A stretch of DNA of 64,000 bases from Ornithinibacillus sp. 4-3. Lineage in GTDB: Bacteria > Bacillota > Bacilli > Bacillales > Amphibacillaceae. The notes under the pieces were generated by a model. The model ran no database searches and was not told the origin of the DNA. It saw only the letters and a list, made by a program, of their open reading frames with translations. Shown in pieces: positions 15,752 to 24,400 of this stretch. Where the stretch lies: NCBI RefSeq assembly GCF_040958695.1, contig NZ_CP162599.1, positions 3,630,001 through 3,694,000 of the forward strand, read 5' to 3'. A program made the position numbers and the translations under genes. The first letter of the stretch is position 1, and the number at the start of each line of letters is the position of its first letter.

Positions 15752-16981
15752 ATGGTAACAAAAGCAGCAAAACTCTCTAAACCGGGAGCACAAGGTCACA
15801 CCGCATATGCCATTCTTTTCATTATCGGGTTATGTCATTTACTAGCAGACTCGATTACAGCTGTAATTCCGGCCATGTTTCCTATTTTGGAAGAATCACT
15901 TGGCTTAACATTTACACAGCTTGGTTTTATTGCATTCACTTTAAACATGATTTCATCTGTTGTTCAGCCAGTTATCGGGATGTATACAGATAAACGACCA
16001 TCTCCATATGCCTTACCAATTAGTTTGACGATCTGTATGATTGGCCTCTTTGGCTTAGCCTTTGCCCCTGGATTTTGGTCTATTCTTATTTGTGTATTTT
16101 TTATTGGGCTAGGTTCAGCTATCTTCCACCCAGAGGGATCACGTGTAGCTTATTTAGCAGCTGGCCCTCGTCGTGGATTAGCACAATCCATTTATCAGGT
16201 AGGCGGAAATGGAGGACAAGCACTTGCTCCAGTGATCACTGCATTAATCCTTGTTCCTTTAGGACAATTCGGATCGATTTGGTTTACAATCATTGCTGCA
16301 ATCGCTGTTATCTTTTTGATGTATATTGCTCGCTGGTATAAAGACCAAGTGAAAAGAATCATTTGGGATAGCAGTGCTACAAAAGATAAAGCTCCGAATC
16401 CAGGTGTTTCGACAGCAGTGAAATGGGCACTTGCCGTCCTTATTTTTCTCGTATTTGCCCGCTCTTGGTACGTCAGTGCGATTGGCAGCTTCTATTCTTT
16501 CTATGTTATTGATACATACAATTACTCAATTGCACAAGCTCAAATCTATATCTTTACCTTTTTACTTAGTGGAGCCATTGGAACTTTCTTTGGTGGACCA
16601 TTAGCAGATCGTTTTGGAAGAAAAAATGTTATTTTCTTCTCCCTATTAGCACCAGCGCCACTTGCCTTAGCTCTACCTCATGTTGGTCCTGTAGTGGCTC
16701 TTATTATGCTAGCATGTATTGGATTTATGTTCCTGTCTAGTTTCTCAGTAACTGTAGTATATGCTCAGGAGCTTGTTCCAGGAAAAATTGGTACAATGTC
16801 TGGGTTAATCGTTGGTCTTGCGTTTGGTATGGGAGCAATTGGTGCTGTAGCACTAGGGACATTAATTGATTTAATTGGCTTGAAGCCAACTATGCTTGCT
16901 ATTGCATTTCTACCATTTTTTGGTTTATTAACCTTCTTATTACCTTCGGATCGTAAGGTAAGAGAGTGGTATGTAGATTAA
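15752..16981 (+). CDS. MFS exporter of the fosmidomycin-resistance (Fsr) family
   Basis: 409 residues, 12 predicted membrane helices with a central cytoplasmic loop near residue 200. Fsr-type signatures: VVQPVIGMYTDKRPSPYALP, GLGSAIFHPEGSRVAYLA and GLAQSIYQVGGNGGQALAP; in the second half GTFFGGPLADRFGRKNV is the MFS loop motif. Members expel fosmidomycin and other small compounds using the proton gradient. The native substrate here is unknown. Downstream terminator at 16991-17029; divergent from a thioesterase. Confidence 0.88.
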   Translation: MVTKAAKLSKPGAQGHTAYAILFIIGLCHLLADSITAVIPAMFPILEESLGLTFTQLGFIAFTLNMISSVVQPVIGMYTDKRPSPYALPISLTICMIGLFGLAFAPGFWSILICVFFIGLGSAIFHPEGSRVAYLAAGPRRGLAQSIYQVGGNGGQALAPVITALILVPLGQFGSIWFTIIAAIAVIFLMYIARWYKDQVKRIIWDSSATKDKAPNPGVSTAVKWALAVLIFLVFARSWYVSAIGSFYSFYVIDTYNYSIAQAQIYIFTFLLSGAIGTFFGGPLADRFGRKNVIFFSLLAPAPLALALPHVGPVVALIMLACIGFMFLSSFSVTVVYAQELVPGKIGTMSGLIVGLAFGMGAIGAVALGTLIDLIGLKPTMLAIAFLPFFGLLTFLLPSDRKVREWYVD

Positions 16982-16990
16982 TAAGTCAGG

Positions 16991-17029
16991 AGCAGAAGGA
17001 TATAAGTAAACTTATCTTTCTGCTTTTTT
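16991..17029 (+). terminator. Terminator of the MFS exporter gene
   Basis: Imperfect hairpin AGCAGAA...ACTT-like arms (16991-17007 and 17010-17023) followed by TTTTTT. Confidence 0.75.
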
Positions 17030-17191
17030 CGAGAGAAATAAAGAGCTGATCTAATATTTTTCACATAATTCCTTTTGTAAAATCAACAGTCTTTCCTAGT
17101 TTTAAATGTTCTTTTTTGATAGTCTTAAACTAGAGACTGATATGTCAAAATTGGATATTTCTTATTTATTTAAATAAAGGTGGATATAACC

Positions 17192-18253
17192 ATGAGAAAA
17201 CTTGTTATTTTAGGTGGCGGCTATGGTGGAATGAAAATTTTACTTTCCTTATTAGACCAACATTTACCCGATGATTTAGAAATCATACTCATTGATAGAA
17301 ATCCTTATCACTCTTTAAAAACAGAATTTTATACAATTGCAGCAGGAACAGTAGCAGATCGTGATGTTCGAACAGACTTTCCGAAAGATGACCGTGTTCG
17401 CTATGTATTCGGGGAAATTTCGGAAATTGATACAATTAATAAACAAGTCATTGTTAAAAACATTAGTCGCACTATTTTTTATGATTACTTAGTAATTGGG
17501 TTAGGCTGTGAGGATAATTATCATGGCATTCCAGGCGCTGAGGAATTTGCAGAAAGTGTTCAATCTTTTGCCCAAGCAAGAAAAGCAGGTCTAGCTGTTG
17601 GAAATGCAAAAGCATACGGGAAGATTTCTGTTGTTGGTGCAGGTCTAAGCGGAATTGAAGTTGCTTCTGAAATCCGAGAAAGTAGACCAGACCTTAATAT
17701 TCGTCTGCTCGATCGTGGAAACGCTGTCTTAAAAGACTTTGATGATAAAATTCAGTCCTATGTAAAAGACTGGTTTATCCGTAATGATGTCGAAGTGGTT
17801 CATGGGGCAAATGTTGAATACGTGGAAAAAGACGGTGTTTGTAATAATGGGATTTGTTACATCAATGATGTAACCATTTGGACTGCTGGTATACAACCAA
17901 ACCATCTGATCCATCAATTACCATTTGAAAAAGACCAATGGGATAAAGTAATTGTTAATGAATTCTATCAGGTGCCGACACATCCCAATGTGTATGTGGT
18001 CGGTGATTGTGCTTCTTCCTCTTATTCACCTAGCGCTCAGCTAGCTGGCCAACAAGGAGAGCAAATTGCTAAAATATTATTAGCAGTTTTACACGGAAAA
18101 CAACCGAAAAAACCAGGGGAACTGAAATTAAAAGGGACTCTTGGCTCGCTTGGTAAATCAGATGGATTCGGAAATATGTTCCAACGACCAATGATTGGTT
18201 TAATGCCACGCCTGGCAAAATCAGGTGTATTATGGCTAAGTAAACGTCAATGA
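17192..18253 (+). CDS. NDH-2-like FAD/NAD(P)H-dependent oxidoreductase (YutJ-like)
   Basis: 353 residues from ATG 17192; AAAGGTGG lies 8 nt upstream, while an in-frame GTG at 17180 has none. Two Rossmann folds: FAD-binding KLVILGGGYGGMKIL at the N-terminus and VVGAGLSGIEVASEIRES near residue 147. The C-terminal block NVYVVGDCASSSY binds FAD. This is the pattern of type II NADH dehydrogenases that pass electrons from NADH to quinone at the membrane; length and sequence resemble B. subtilis YutJ. The membrane-anchoring C-terminus is short (ending LWLSKRQ), so quinone reductase activity is probable rather than certain. Confidence 0.82.
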   Translation: MRKLVILGGGYGGMKILLSLLDQHLPDDLEIILIDRNPYHSLKTEFYTIAAGTVADRDVRTDFPKDDRVRYVFGEISEIDTINKQVIVKNISRTIFYDYLVIGLGCEDNYHGIPGAEEFAESVQSFAQARKAGLAVGNAKAYGKISVVGAGLSGIEVASEIRESRPDLNIRLLDRGNAVLKDFDDKIQSYVKDWFIRNDVEVVHGANVEYVEKDGVCNNGICYINDVTIWTAGIQPNHLIHQLPFEKDQWDKVIVNEFYQVPTHPNVYVVGDCASSSYSPSAQLAGQQGEQIAKILLAVLHGKQPKKPGELKLKGTLGSLGKSDGFGNMFQRPMIGLMPRLAKSGVLWLSKRQ

Positions 18254-18264
18254 GCAAATTGCAG

Positions 18265-18299
18265 TGCCCTTGTAGATGATAACATATCCTACAAGGGCA
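18265..18299. terminator. Hairpin between convergent yutJ-like and GT2 genes
   Basis: Arms TGCCCTTGTAG (18265-18275) and CTACAAGGGCA (18289-18299), 11 bp perfect; a short T-rich tail on the plus strand. Likely a shared terminator. Confidence 0.75.
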
Positions 18300-18315
18300 T
18301 TTATCATGCTCATAC

Positions 18316-19668
18316 TTATTTTACAACGCGCCTTTCTACATATTTTCTAATTGGGACAACTTGTTTATCTTGATAGTTCTGTACTTGTTTACGAGTAGCT
18401 CCCTCCTGGAAGCGCTGTGTTTTATACCATTTAACCTCTTGTCTGAATACTACTCGCTTCATCTCTAAACATGCCGCATAGACAATTAATGTCAACCAAA
18501 TTTGTGAATACATAAAATACATTAATAAAACAACAACTGCGTTTCTCGGAGTTAATTGCTTTTCTTCTATACTTAATGCTAATAACACCTCTGTAACAAA
18601 AAGAAGAAATCCTGTAATCAATAAAACAACGGATACATGCCCTATCGAAATTTCTAAGTCTACAAATAGATTCGTAATAAAAATAGTATGTGAAATTAGT
18701 ATTCCTGCAAAAAATAAGAAATACGTAAAGAGGAAGTACATTAAATCAATAAAGATTTTCTTATTGTTTAGCTTGTGAAACTTGAATAGATATTTTCCAA
18801 TCACATACATATTTCCTCGTGCCCATCTCGTCCGTTGTTTCCACCACACTCTCCAAAGTTCTGGTTCTTGTTCCCAAGTAATTGCTGATGGGTTCATACG
18901 AATATAATAATTTAGATGATATACACGAATACTTAATTCTGTATCCTCAGACAAGGCCTTTTCATCCCATCCACCTAGCTTATCTAAAATCGATCTGCGG
19001 ATAGCAAAATTTGTACCAGGTATTGTTGTTAATTTAAACCAAAACCATCTTCCTGCCTGAGCCAACCATTGAAAAGTAATTGTTTCAATATTAATAAAAC
19101 GTGTTAATAAATTTTTTTCGGCATTTATAACTCGAAACTTTCCTACAACAGCTCCTGCCTTTGGATCGTTTTGTAAGGTTAAAGCCAAATTTCGTACTGC
19201 ATTTGGTTCTGGAGTATTATCTGCATCATAAACGATAATATATTCTCCTGTAGCAATCTTTAATCCAGCATTTAATGCACCTGATTTCCCCTTTCCTCCA
19301 ACAGGGGGTTGATTATGAAGGACATGAACAAATGAATACTTACGTGCATAGCTATCTGCAATAATTCCCGTAGCATCAGAGGAATTATCATTAATGATAA
19401 TCACCTCTAACTTTTGCTTTGGATAATTTAATTCAAGCATAGATTGAATTGTCTTTTCGATAACGACCTCTTCATTATGTGCTGGAATAAGAATACTTAC
19501 AGTTGGTAAATCTCTTATCCTTTCTAACCACTGATTCCTTTCTAGCCAACGATTCATCTGCTTCTGATAGCGTAAGGAAAAATAATATCCTCCTTGAATT
19601 AACATCATGTGGTAGAACAACATCGCCCAAATTAGAAATATAGATACATATAGTAAATTATCAATCAA
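18316..19668 (-). CDS. Processive family 2 glycosyltransferase (YdaM/IcaA-like exopolysaccharide synthase)
   Basis: 450 residues. One N-terminal membrane helix (~4-24), a GT-A domain, then about four C-terminal helices. GT2 motifs: VSILIPAHNEE (~57), VYDADNTPEPNA (~143), ALSEDTELSIRV and the processive signature QRTRW (~280). This is the layout of PNAG synthase IcaA/PgaC and B. subtilis YdaM, which polymerise UDP-sugars and export the chain. The start is TTG 19668 with GGAGGT 6 nt upstream, overlapping the preceding DUF2334 gene by 4 bp (TTGA). Third gene of the exopolysaccharide operon. The sugar is unknown. Confidence 0.88.
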   Translation of the reverse strand: MIDNLLYVSIFLIWAMLFYHMMLIQGGYYFSLRYQKQMNRWLERNQWLERIRDLPTVSILIPAHNEEVVIEKTIQSMLELNYPKQKLEVIIINDNSSDATGIIADSYARKYSFVHVLHNQPPVGGKGKSGALNAGLKIATGEYIIVYDADNTPEPNAVRNLALTLQNDPKAGAVVGKFRVINAEKNLLTRFINIETITFQWLAQAGRWFWFKLTTIPGTNFAIRRSILDKLGGWDEKALSEDTELSIRVYHLNYYIRMNPSAITWEQEPELWRVWWKQRTRWARGNMYVIGKYLFKFHKLNNKKIFIDLMYFLFTYFLFFAGILISHTIFITNLFVDLEISIGHVSVVLLITGFLLFVTEVLLALSIEEKQLTPRNAVVVLLMYFMYSQIWLTLIVYAACLEMKRVVFRQEVKWYKTQRFQEGATRKQVQNYQDKQVVPIRKYVERRVVK

Positions 19669-21434
19669 TGGTATACCTCCTCTTTCTTAGAGTGAGAAAG
19701 CGTAGGCTTACGTAACATACTGTAAATCGTATGCCCAATAAAACTGATTACAGCAAATATGCCGATTCCAGCCATACACCAGAGGATAAAGGTGAGCACT
19801 TTATTGACATGATAGGTTATATATTCAAAAGAAGATCGAACCATGCCAATATAGTTTACCTCTGCAACTATTTCCCCTTCAATTGTGTAAATTTCAGCAT
19901 ATGTCGTCTGTACATGTGGATCTCGTTCTTTTAAATCAATCCAGTTTATATGTGGGTATGCCTCCAAGTTTTCAAGTAGTTTATTAAAACGCTTTACACC
20001 TAAATATGGATGGTAGAATCCTGCTACGAGGCCATCTCTTACAAATTGATTCTGCTCAGCTTTTTCCATCATTTGACTAATTGCTTGTAAATTATTAGGA
20101 TCCACATACCCTATCGTTTCAGGTAATAACTCCATACCATGTAATATAGTCGGTTTTGAAATATACGGCACAGACGTCATCGTTTCCCAATCCTCATCAC
20201 TTATTTGTAATTGACCTACATAGGTTGAGAAATAATCAGACAAAACCTGATAACCATTTTGTGACATTGTGTAATGGGGTGCTTCAAAAGCCAAAGGATA
20301 TAGTCCGTAATTCGTCAACTCATGAATGCCTTTAACTACTCTTTCTTCTATATACTCTCGCTCAAAGGCCTTTTGCTTAGCAACATATTTTTCATATGCT
20401 CGTTTGCTTGCAAAATCTTCTTCTGTTTTTATAATGACTTCACTATCCGGCTCATGGTAAATAGGCATATCATGTTCCACATCCCAAAACTCAAAGCCCT
20501 CTCCTGTCTCACTTAGACGGAATTGGTGTGTATAGCCATGTAAGATAATACTCCCTCCATTATCCTGCATATACTTAAGTACTTTTAAAAGCTTTGGTGA
20601 ATCCGACATTCGATATTGTTTTCCGGTTTCTGGATTGGTATAGATTGGAATCACAGCAATCATATAAGGAATTTGTTTCTCTTTAAGAATGTTTGCAATT
20701 TCCATTAATGGCTCTGGGTCAACTAAGGGGTGAATATCTTCTAAGCGAATATATCCCTGTATATTTTCTTCAAACGTGAGACCTCCTCGTTCAAACACAA
20801 AATGAAGACCTTCTGCAAAAAGAATAGAAAACGGATCTGTTAATAAATGATTAGCAAAATAAAAATCCTCTTGATGCCTTACAATTAGTGGAAATTTATT
20901 ATCTTCCTTTGTTGCTGTTATTACTTCCTCTGTCTTTTCTGTTTCTACAATTTCTATATCATGGATATATTGCGGAATAAATTCCAGAGACTTTGTTGAA
21001 TCATTTGTGATATATGCTTGATCTACGACAACTTTATCAGAGTTTGTTTCAAAGAAAGAAAAGCGCTCCAACTGTTCTACATTGAATCCAAATGCGACAA
21101 CAGGGCCCGTAAAATTATTTATTAATTCCTTTGATAAATCAGGCAGCACCTCTTTTTTCTCTCCGTAATAGAAAAGATAATCCTTAGATTCTAAATCGCT
21201 TTTTGTAATCTCATTACTAGAAGTAAATTGAATGTTTTCGGAGAAATGGCCAAGCAGCATGTCTAATAAACGTTGATGTTCATTTATTTCTCCATCCTTA
21301 GCTGAATAAATAACTAGTAGATTAGGGGATTCCTGCTTCTGTTCAACCGCGTCTAGATGAGGGGATTCTATTGACAACATAAAACATATAAGTGCAATCA
21401 TGACAAAAAATTTAATAGCTAAGCTTCTGCTCAT
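19665..21434 (-). CDS. DUF2334 polysaccharide-deacetylase-like membrane protein (YdaL-like)
   Basis: 589 residues from ATG 21434 (AGGAGG 6 nt upstream; an earlier ATG at 21449 lacks one). A signal-type helix at the N-terminus (residues ~5-25), a long extracellular part, and a C-terminal membrane helix (FILWCMAGIGIFAVISFIGHT). The central domain has the NodB-related DUF2334 pattern: YIRLEDIHPLVD (metal Asp), HGYTHQF (metal His) and YPLAFEAPHYTMS. Such proteins are thought to remove or modify acyl groups on exported polysaccharide. B. subtilis has the same deacetylase-like/GT2 pairing in ydaL-ydaM. Catalysis is inferred from the fold. Confidence 0.8.
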   Translation of the reverse strand: MSRSLAIKFFVMIALICFMLSIESPHLDAVEQKQESPNLLVIYSAKDGEINEHQRLLDMLLGHFSENIQFTSSNEITKSDLESKDYLFYYGEKKEVLPDLSKELINNFTGPVVAFGFNVEQLERFSFFETNSDKVVVDQAYITNDSTKSLEFIPQYIHDIEIVETEKTEEVITATKEDNKFPLIVRHQEDFYFANHLLTDPFSILFAEGLHFVFERGGLTFEENIQGYIRLEDIHPLVDPEPLMEIANILKEKQIPYMIAVIPIYTNPETGKQYRMSDSPKLLKVLKYMQDNGGSIILHGYTHQFRLSETGEGFEFWDVEHDMPIYHEPDSEVIIKTEEDFASKRAYEKYVAKQKAFEREYIEERVVKGIHELTNYGLYPLAFEAPHYTMSQNGYQVLSDYFSTYVGQLQISDEDWETMTSVPYISKPTILHGMELLPETIGYVDPNNLQAISQMMEKAEQNQFVRDGLVAGFYHPYLGVKRFNKLLENLEAYPHINWIDLKERDPHVQTTYAEIYTIEGEIVAEVNYIGMVRSSFEYITYHVNKVLTFILWCMAGIGIFAVISFIGHTIYSMLRKPTLSHSKKEEVYH

Positions 21435-21551
21435 TTTCTTCCTCCTCATATGTCATTTCTTTAAAAGCACAATTTTGTTCTATTTAGAGAACAAAGAAGG
21501 AATAAGAATAGAAGACTATGAAAAAGTCATAATCTATATAAAAAACCCTCT

Positions 21552-22694
21552 TTAATTAGGTTGTACGCTATTCAAGAAATGTGCTTTAATAACTTCTTCT
21601 GTTGGCATATCTAATGGAGAATAATCTAAATCAACTTTATTTACATCTAGCGTAATACACCACCAATAAAGTCCACTCACTTTCTTATCCCAGGCTCTAA
21701 ATGTTGCTTCATAATAATTAACTTGTGTCTGTGGATCAGCTACTCCGTTAGCATATTCCCAACGATAAGGAGTGCGATGTGATCCCCTTATTGGTAAGGT
21801 TCCCACTTCTGTCAATACAATGGATTGGTCTTTAAAAATATTTTGATATCTATCAATCCAAGCTTGCCATGCTACGATTAAATCGTCTACACTGGCATCA
21901 TCCGCTACATTTAGTGGAAAATATGCATCAACACCTATAAAGTCCAATGATTTTGCAAAATTACTTGTAGGAATATATTGAATTACATTCCAATTAAAAG
22001 AGTAGGTTAATTCTCCAGAATAAACATTCCGAATTTCTCTTATTAATTTCTTCCACCTTTTATCATAATTTCTTTCCAATGAATTAAGCTCTGTTCCAAT
22101 ATTAAGTACATCCAATTTTGTTCTTTCTCCAAGTTCAGCGTATGTAAACATTAGTTCACGATAGCTTTCAAACCAAGCATCTGGATTTGATGGTTGAATA
22201 CTTCCACGCCAATGACCGGTTTTAACTATACTTTCTTCATCTAAAATAGGTCTTAACATCACACGCATTCCAAATTGATGAGCCGATTCAATCAATAAGA
22301 GAAGTTCATCCACAGTTGGTGTTAGCTCGGCGTCTGGTAATATCTCATTTGCCTGCCAATCTTCCTGAAATACTGGAAATACTATAGCAATACTATCTAC
22401 ACCTAGGTCTTGTAAATAACGAAATTTATCTATTGCTTCTCGTATATTGGGATGACCATAGATTAGTATGTTCATACCAGCATGATAATCATCACCTTTC
22501 TTTGTATGATCATTTTTTTTAAATAACACAGGGTAATCTTTTGGTACTTCTCTCATTACGTCACCTTCCCGTGCAATAAATCGTTCTATTTGACTTAAAT
22601 TTTTCGCTCCTAATTTTCCATCAGCTCCATCAGCAAATAGAATCGGTATAAAAAATAATAAAATTATCTTTCCAAATAGAAATAAAAATTTCAT
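21552..22694 (-). CDS. Secreted glycoside hydrolase, GH113-like TIM barrel
   Basis: 380 residues with an N-terminal signal-type hydrophobic stretch (KFLFLFGKIILLFFIPILF). The barrel matches GH113/beta-mannanase-like enzymes: FRYLQDLGVDSIAIVFPVFQ, GMRVMLRPILDEES, a candidate acid/base in LNIGTELNSLE (~residue 200), FIGVDAYFPL, and a candidate nucleophile in VLTEVGTLPIRG (~300). It probably trims or releases the polysaccharide made by the downstream GT2 synthase, a role filled by a GH8-type protein (YdaJ) in B. subtilis. First gene of the operon, 117 bp before the DUF2334 gene, with GGGGCGGCGG near the ATG as a ribosome-binding region. Confidence 0.78.
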   Translation of the reverse strand: MKFLFLFGKIILLFFIPILFADGADGKLGAKNLSQIERFIAREGDVMREVPKDYPVLFKKNDHTKKGDDYHAGMNILIYGHPNIREAIDKFRYLQDLGVDSIAIVFPVFQEDWQANEILPDAELTPTVDELLLLIESAHQFGMRVMLRPILDEESIVKTGHWRGSIQPSNPDAWFESYRELMFTYAELGERTKLDVLNIGTELNSLERNYDKRWKKLIREIRNVYSGELTYSFNWNVIQYIPTSNFAKSLDFIGVDAYFPLNVADDASVDDLIVAWQAWIDRYQNIFKDQSIVLTEVGTLPIRGSHRTPYRWEYANGVADPQTQVNYYEATFRAWDKKVSGLYWWCITLDVNKVDLDYSPLDMPTEEVIKAHFLNSVQPN

Positions 22695-22724
22695 TACACC
22701 GCCGCCCCTTTATTTAGAGGGTTA

Positions 22725-22882
22725 AATGATCATCTAATTTATCTTTGATTGTCTGATGTTTTTGTTTCATTCTTCCTTTTGTTCATTTTAAAGAACATTA
22801 AATTCCAAAAAATATAAATACCTCTTTTATTTATTTTATAATCTCTATTCAAATAACCCTCCAATCAATAATGATCATCTAA
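22725..22882. repeat. Direct 13-bp repeats flanking the leader ORF
   Basis: AATGATCATCTAA occurs at 22725-22737 and 22870-22882, each with the palindromic core TGATCA. Candidate binding sites for a regulator of the downstream operon. Confidence 0.4.
22739..22852 (-). CDS. Possible 37-residue leader ORF upstream of the exopolysaccharide operon
   Basis: TTG at 22852 preceded by GGAGGG at about 5 nt, followed by 36 sense codons and TAA. The peptide is basic (many Lys/Arg/Asn) with a short aromatic-hydrophobic centre. It lies entirely within the predicted 250-nt leader of the GH113-like gene. It may be a regulatory leader peptide or chance; base composition gives no help. Confidence 0.3.
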   Translation of the reverse strand: MNRDYKINKRGIYIFWNLMFFKMNKRKNETKTSDNQR

Positions 22883-22952
22883 ACACCCTATTTAAGGCCA
22901 GAATTTTCTGCATAAGTAAAATGAAATAATTGTCAAAATATTTCTACCAATT

Positions 22953-22981
22953 ATTATATTTCTTTATAACGAACATGTCAA
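22953..22981 (-). promoter_or_regulatory. Consensus sigma-A promoter for the exopolysaccharide operon
   Basis: Minus strand: TTGACA (22981-22976), 17-nt spacer, TATAAT (22958-22953). Both hexamers are perfect. The predicted start near 22945 gives a leader of about 250 nt before the GH113-like start codon. Confidence 0.75.
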
Positions 22982-22999
22982 GTGAGTTTTAGATAAAAA

Positions 23000-23024
23000 A
23001 GATCCTAGATGTCATCTAGGATCT
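23000..23024 (-). terminator. Terminator of the GNAT acetyltransferase pair
   Basis: Arms AGATCCTAGAT and ATCTAGGATCT (11 bp perfect, 3-nt loop), followed on the minus strand by TTTTTT; 11 bp after the stop of the upstream acetyltransferase gene. Confidence 0.9.
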
Positions 23025-23035
23025 GCAAAATATAC

Positions 23036-23623
23036 TTATGATCTGTTTTGTTTTGCTTCTAAGCGAGATTTTACTTCTTCCCATTCTGATTCAATAATAC
23101 TGAAATAAACAGAATCTCGATAAGTTCCATCCTGTCGAATTTTTTGGTTTCGTAAAATACCTTCTTTTTTTGCACCTAATCTAGCAATTGCCGTTTGAGA
23201 GCGAACATTTAATATATCTGTTTTAAATTGTACACGAATATATTTTAATTCCTCAAAGCAATACTGCAATAATAAATACTTACATTCTGTATTCACACTT
23301 GTTCGCCATACAGATGGATTTAACCAAGTAAAACCTATTTCAATACCCTTATTTTCCCTATCAATTTCTAAAAAACGTGTAGAACCAATAGCCTTACCAG
23401 TTTCTCGATGGAAAATAATAAAGGGGAATTGGGAGCCTGTTGCTTTAATTTCTAACGCTTCGTCAATAAAAGCTTTTGCATCTTCCAATGTTTCTACCTT
23501 TTTCGGCATATGTGCCCAAATCTCTGGAGCTTTTGACGCTTCATATAACGCTTCCAAATGATTTGCTTCTAAAGGAATTAATTCTACATTTTTCCCAACT
23601 AGCTTCTCTTTCCGAAAAACCAT
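23036..23623 (-). CDS. GNAT N-acetyltransferase, RimJ/RimL-like
   Basis: 195 residues. Gcn5-related fold of the RimJ/RimL branch: KLVGKNVELIPLEANHLEAL at the start, FIIFHRETGKAIGSTRFLEI, then IEIGFTWLNPSVWRTSVNTE in the acetyl-CoA-binding region, and VQFKTDILNVRSQTAIARLG with the typical NxxSxxxxxxLG pattern. These enzymes acetylate the N-terminal amine of proteins, antibiotics or small amines; the substrate is unknown. Second gene of a pair, 17 bp after another GNAT gene. Confidence 0.85.
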   Translation of the reverse strand: MVFRKEKLVGKNVELIPLEANHLEALYEASKAPEIWAHMPKKVETLEDAKAFIDEALEIKATGSQFPFIIFHRETGKAIGSTRFLEIDRENKGIEIGFTWLNPSVWRTSVNTECKYLLLQYCFEELKYIRVQFKTDILNVRSQTAIARLGAKKEGILRNQKIRQDGTYRDSVYFSIIESEWEEVKSRLEAKQNRS

Positions 23624-23640
23624 ACATAACTTCTCCCATC

Positions 23641-24099
23641 TTATTTACTTAAGTCATAATCATATACTTTCCAGCCTGGGGCATTGCCACCTGTCTTATC
23701 ATATAATTTCTGGGCAATCACATTATCTGCAGCTGTTAGTAAGCGCATGAGTGGATATCCTTTGTCTTTTGCAAGCTGAATTGTAGCTTCCATTAATTGC
23801 TTTCCGGCTCCATTCACGCGTTGTTCTGGATCGACAAATAGATCATTTAACAGGCCTATTTTCTGCATACGTGTTGTACTCCATAATGGATTTAATGTTG
23901 TAAAACCAATTAACTTCCCGTCTACCTCTGCCACCAGTTGTGTACCGTCCTCTGGATGATGAATAAGATGTATGATAGCATCCTTTATTTGTTGTTCTGG
24001 CATTTCTGGACGATTATAAAAGTCTAAATAACCTTTTACAAGCACATATAATTCAGGTAAATCCGTTTCCTCTGCTGGGCGAATATGTATATTTACCAT
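23641..24099 (-). CDS. GNAT N-acetyltransferase
   Basis: 152 residues from ATG 24099, which has GGAGGT 5-6 nt upstream; a start at 24117 lacks one. Acetyl-CoA-binding block LLNDLFVDPEQRVNGAGKQL (~80-99) followed by AADNVIAQKLYDKTGG, the usual GNAT end. Substrate unknown. First gene of a two-gene acetyltransferase operon. Confidence 0.87.
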   Translation of the reverse strand: MVNIHIRPAEETDLPELYVLVKGYLDFYNRPEMPEQQIKDAIIHLIHHPEDGTQLVAEVDGKLIGFTTLNPLWSTTRMQKIGLLNDLFVDPEQRVNGAGKQLMEATIQLAKDKGYPLMRLLTAADNVIAQKLYDKTGGNAPGWKVYDYDLSK

Positions 24100-24400
24100 G
24101 ATAAACCTCCATTCCAATATTTAGAATTGTATAACTTATTTATACCATAATCCTTGCATAGATAGTATTGATTTCAGAAATTGTCGAATGTTAATTATTT
24201 AAGTTTCTTTTAATTTAAAGATTCTATTTTTTATAAAATAAAGCAGATATCAAAACTAAACATCGAAATGAAGATAGAAATTAATCTAAAATAGGCAAAC
24301 TACTTCTTTCTTTTCCTGTTACATAAGGGATACTACTTGTATAAATCCCTCTTTTCATTCACAATAATAACAAATCAATTGGTTATAAAGGGGTGTTAAA

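Larger units (their letters stand above)
22695..23035. other. Exopolysaccharide operon leader and promoter region
   Basis: 341 bp. Contains, on the minus strand, a consensus sigma-A promoter (22953-22981), a possible leader ORF (22739-22852) and two copies of the 13-mer AATGATCATCTAA (22725-22737 and 22870-22882). At its right end lies the terminator of the GNAT operon (23000-23024). Confidence 0.6.
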
